In this document: one piece after another, positions 61,933-64,000 of the stretch
How the letters are laid out: each line of letters starts with the position of its first letter
Position numbering within the stretch: position 1 is the first letter of the stretch
DNA from: Stenotrophomonas sepilia
GTDB taxonomy: Bacteria; Pseudomonadota; Gammaproteobacteria; Xanthomonadales; Xanthomonadaceae
Reading direction: 5' to 3'
NCBI RefSeq assembly: GCF_003244875.1
Contig: NZ_LXXZ01000040.1
Coordinates: 1-64,000 of the forward strand
DNA: 64,000 nt
The notes under the pieces: generated by a model
Seen by the model: the letters and a program-made list of their open reading frames with translations, nothing else
Database searches by the model: none
Told to the model about the DNA's origin: nothing
Made by a program: the position numbers and the translations under genes

Positions 61933-63006
61933 TCAACGGGGACGGAACAGATAGTGGGCAACCAGCCACTGCTGGCCATCGTCGTAGCCGAACAGCTCGG
62001 CGCAGGCCATCCAGAACATGCGCCAGCGCTGCCACCAGATCTTCGCCGCCGCCTGGCCGTAGGTTGCGACCAGTACCGGCATCACCGCCTCGCGGGCCGC
62101 ATCCTGGTTGGCCAGCCAATGGTCGGCGGTGCGCTGGTAGTGGGTGCCGTCCAGCAGCCAGCGCTGATCGAGTCGCAGGTCGCGCTGGAAATGCAGCAGC
62201 GTGTCAGCGGCCGGCATCAGGCCGCCGGTGAAGAAATGGCGCCCCATCCAGTTGTCGCCGCCCTCGGTCTCGAACGGGTACATCAGCGTGCGATGGGCGA
62301 AGATGTGCACGAACAGCGCGCCGTCGGGCTTCAGCCACTGCGCGATGTGCGCCAGCAGTCGCTGGTAGTTGCGCACATGTTCGAACATTTCCACCGAGAC
62401 ACAGCGATCGAAGCGTGCCGTGGGCAGCTCAAGCTGGTTGACGTCGCAGGTCAGCACCTCGACGTTGTGCAGGCCCCTGGCCTGGCACTGCGCCATGATG
62501 TGCTGGCGTTGGCTGTGCGAGTTGGACACCGCAGTGATGTTGGCCTGCCGATAGCGTTCGGCCATCCACAGGGTCAGCGAACCCCAGCCACAGCCCAGTT
62601 CGAGAATCTGCTGGCCGTCGGCAAGTCCGGCGCGCTGGCCATACAGTTCCAGCATCGCTTCCTCAGCCTGCTCCAGCGTTTCGCGCCCGGTAGGGTAGTA
62701 GCAGCTGCTGTACTTCAGCCGCTTGCCCAGGCAGGCCTGGAAGAATGCCGCGGGAACTTCGTAGTGCTGGCGGTTGGCCGCGTCGGTATGCAATGCGAGC
62801 GGACTGTCGGTCAGTTCTGCGATGCAACGGCTGAAGCGCGCGGACTGTGCCTCGATACCCCCCGCCGATTCCTCGTGCAGGCGTTGCGCGCACAGGCGCC
62901 GGATGCCTGCACGCAGCGCCGCATCGGGAACCAGCCCGCGTTCGGCCCAGGCGATCAGCCCGGTTTCCGCATCTTCAGCCGGATTCAGTGACGGGATCGC
63001 GCTCAT
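61933..63006 (-). CDS. Cyclopropane-fatty-acid-synthase-like methyltransferase
   Basis: The 357-residue protein has the Cfa-like core: HYEVPAAFFQACLGKRLKYSSCYYP, the SAM-binding motif ILELGCGWGSLTLWMAERY, SNSHSQRQHI and FVHIFAHRTLMYPFETEGGDNWMGRHFFTGG. It probably methylates unsaturated acyl chains; it is a DUF-neighbourhood paralogue, not necessarily Cfa itself. ATG 63006 overlaps the DUF1295 stop (ATGA); the frame is open upstream to 63390. Confidence 0.85.
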   Translation of the reverse strand: MSAIPSLNPAEDAETGLIAWAERGLVPDAALRAGIRRLCAQRLHEESAGGIEAQSARFSRCIAELTDSPLALHTDAANRQHYEVPAAFFQACLGKRLKYSSCYYPTGRETLEQAEEAMLELYGQRAGLADGQQILELGCGWGSLTLWMAERYRQANITAVSNSHSQRQHIMAQCQARGLHNVEVLTCDVNQLELPTARFDRCVSVEMFEHVRNYQRLLAHIAQWLKPDGALFVHIFAHRTLMYPFETEGGDNWMGRHFFTGGLMPAADTLLHFQRDLRLDQRWLLDGTHYQRTADHWLANQDAAREAVMPVLVATYGQAAAKIWWQRWRMFWMACAELFGYDDGQQWLVAHYLFRPR

Positions 63007-63788
63007 GCGGAATGCTCCTTGGAAGAACGGGGGAACCAGGGAAAGAACATCGGCGTGCTGCGCTGGTAGGCACGGTAGTCGTCGCCGCGGCTGCGCAACG
63101 CCTGCTTCTCGGTGAAGGGGATGCCGCTGAGATAGCGCAGGAACAGATACATCAGCAGCGGCCCGGCCCACGCCAGCCACCACAGGGGGGAACCGACGGC
63201 GAGCAGCACATAGGTGAACCAGTGCAGCCACTCGAAGAAGTAGTTGGGGTGGCGTGAATAACGCCAGAGCCCCTCGCGGCAAGTGCGGCCCTTGTTCGCC
63301 GGGTCGGCACGGAAACGTGCGAGCTGGCGGTCGGCCAGGCTCTCGCCGCCGACGCTCAACAGCCAGGCCAGTGCTGCGGCGACTGTCCACGGTGTCAGGC
63401 CGGCATGGGAATTGGCTGCCACCGCAACGAAGGGCAGAGCGAACAGCACGACCAGCAGCGCCTGCGCCATGAAGAAGCCAAAGATCTTGCCCTGGTGGCT
63501 CTGCCAGTGTTCGCGCAGATAACGGTAGCGCCCGTCTTCGGGTTCACTACGGACCCGGCGCCACAGGTGCAGCGCCAACCGGCCGCCCCACAGGCCGCCG
63601 AGCAGGCCCAACGCAACCCGAGGCAACATCGCGCCATCGCCGAGCAGCGCCAGCAGCAGGGCCGAGGCACCCACGCACTTGGCCCAGAGCACGTCGACAA
63701 CGCCGATGTTCTGGTGGCGGCGCTGCCAGGCCCAGCCCCAGCTCATCACCAGCACGGCATACAGCAGTACCCACAGCAGATTGATCAT
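63003..63788 (-). CDS. DUF1295 (steroid 5-alpha-reductase-like) membrane protein
   Basis: The 261-residue protein has about six membrane segments and the DUF1295 C-terminal signature LWRYSRHPNYFFEWLHWFTYVLL, with RYLSGIPFTEKQALRSRGDDYRAYQ. The family is related to NAD(P)H-dependent reductases of lipids. It overlaps the upstream and downstream genes by ATGA at both ends. Confidence 0.85.
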   Translation of the reverse strand: MINLLWVLLYAVLVMSWGWAWQRRHQNIGVVDVLWAKCVGASALLLALLGDGAMLPRVALGLLGGLWGGRLALHLWRRVRSEPEDGRYRYLREHWQSHQGKIFGFFMAQALLVVLFALPFVAVAANSHAGLTPWTVAAALAWLLSVGGESLADRQLARFRADPANKGRTCREGLWRYSRHPNYFFEWLHWFTYVLLAVGSPLWWLAWAGPLLMYLFLRYLSGIPFTEKQALRSRGDDYRAYQRSTPMFFPWFPRSSKEHSA

Positions 63789-64000
63789 GACGATGCTCCG
63801 GCCAGGGAGGGCGGGGTGGTGCGAGAGCCGCGACGCGCGGTGACGCACAGCAGCGAAAGCGCGATGCTCCAGCCCGCACCCAACACCAGCAGGCCCTGCC
63901 ACGTGGGTGCGGCGAAACGGACCGCATCGAAACCGCGCGCTGCGGAGAGATAGGCCAGCGGTGCCAACAGCAGGCCGAACAGAGCCGGCAAGGCCGGGTG
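63785..64000 (-). CDS. DUF2878-like inner-membrane protein, C-terminal part (cut by window edge)
   Basis: Seventy-one residues before the stop read PALFGLLLAPLAYLSAARGF and GLLVLGAGWSIALSLLCVTA, two membrane segments, ending SRTTPPSLAGASS. The position before DUF1295 and a Cfa-like gene fits the DUF2878 protein of the photo-oxidative-stress lipid operons; the sequence alone is too short to be sure. Its stop overlaps the next start (ATGA). Confidence 0.6.
   Translation of the reverse strand, partial: HPALPALFGLLLAPLAYLSAARGFDAVRFAAPTWQGLLVLGAGWSIALSLLCVTARRGSRTTPPSLAGASS

Overview
The window is a high-GC chromosomal segment of a gammaproteobacterium of the family Xanthomonadaceae, most likely Stenotrophomonas (S. 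maltophilia complex). The grounds are gene content (polar flagellar cluster with a RavR-like GGDEF-EAL-REC protein, an APH(6)-type kinase, hmuTUV), gene order, and many short GTAG-flanked palindromes of the kind described in S. maltophilia as SMAG/REP elements. No rRNA, tRNA, CRISPR array, insertion sequence or prophage was seen.

Layout. 1-14.1 kb: flagellar rod/hook/filament cluster. flgBCDEF and flgGHIJKL run leftward from two sigma54 (-24/-12) promoters, fliC (cut by the window edge) runs from a sigma28 promoter, cheV runs leftward, and flgA-flgM-flgN run rightward from a third sigma54 promoter with an internal sigma28 promoter before flgM. 14.1-22.2 kb: signalling block with a soluble histidine kinase, a membrane PAS kinase in an operon with a GGDEF-EAL-REC regulator, and a divergent PAS-GGDEF-EAL protein. 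22.4-25.7 kb: a GAD-like/Tdi1-like orphan gene, two small unknown genes and a sigma28-driven methyl-accepting-type transducer.

25.9-28.6 kb: nudJ-mnmA-hflD operon preceded by a periplasmic protein. 28.7-35.3 kb: clpS, an inverted APH(6) kinase, clpA, a small secreted protein, infA, aat and an acetyltransferase-like gene. 35.5-37.0 kb: a secreted amidase with a probable frameshift. 37.1-46.3 kb: trxB, ftsK, a DUF3857/transglutaminase protein, lolA, an unknown propeller-like gene and rarA. 46.3-47.7 kb: small envelope proteins.

48.0-53.5 kb: a Fur-box-preceded iron/heme locus (esterase, YncE-like propeller, hmuT, hmuU, hmuV) with tightly coupled genes. 53.5-56.8 kb: a secreted unknown protein, then an EF-G paralogue preceded by an unusual leader: a probable leaderless 29-codon ORF ending in an intrinsic terminator, followed by a 9-residue upstream ORF with a strong ribosome-binding site and a hairpin directly after its stop codon. 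57-61.1 kb: an AT-hook-like small protein, a SapC-family protein, and an unorthodox hybrid sensor kinase/LuxR-type regulator pair. 61.4-64 kb: a leftward lipid-modification operon (DUF2878 fragment, DUF1295, Cfa-like methyltransferase, lipocalin).

The most unusual signals are the EF-G paralogue leader, the RavR-like protein whose EAL domain lacks two catalytic residues, the frameshifted amidase, and the series of lineage-specific genes set among REP palindromes between conserved core genes.
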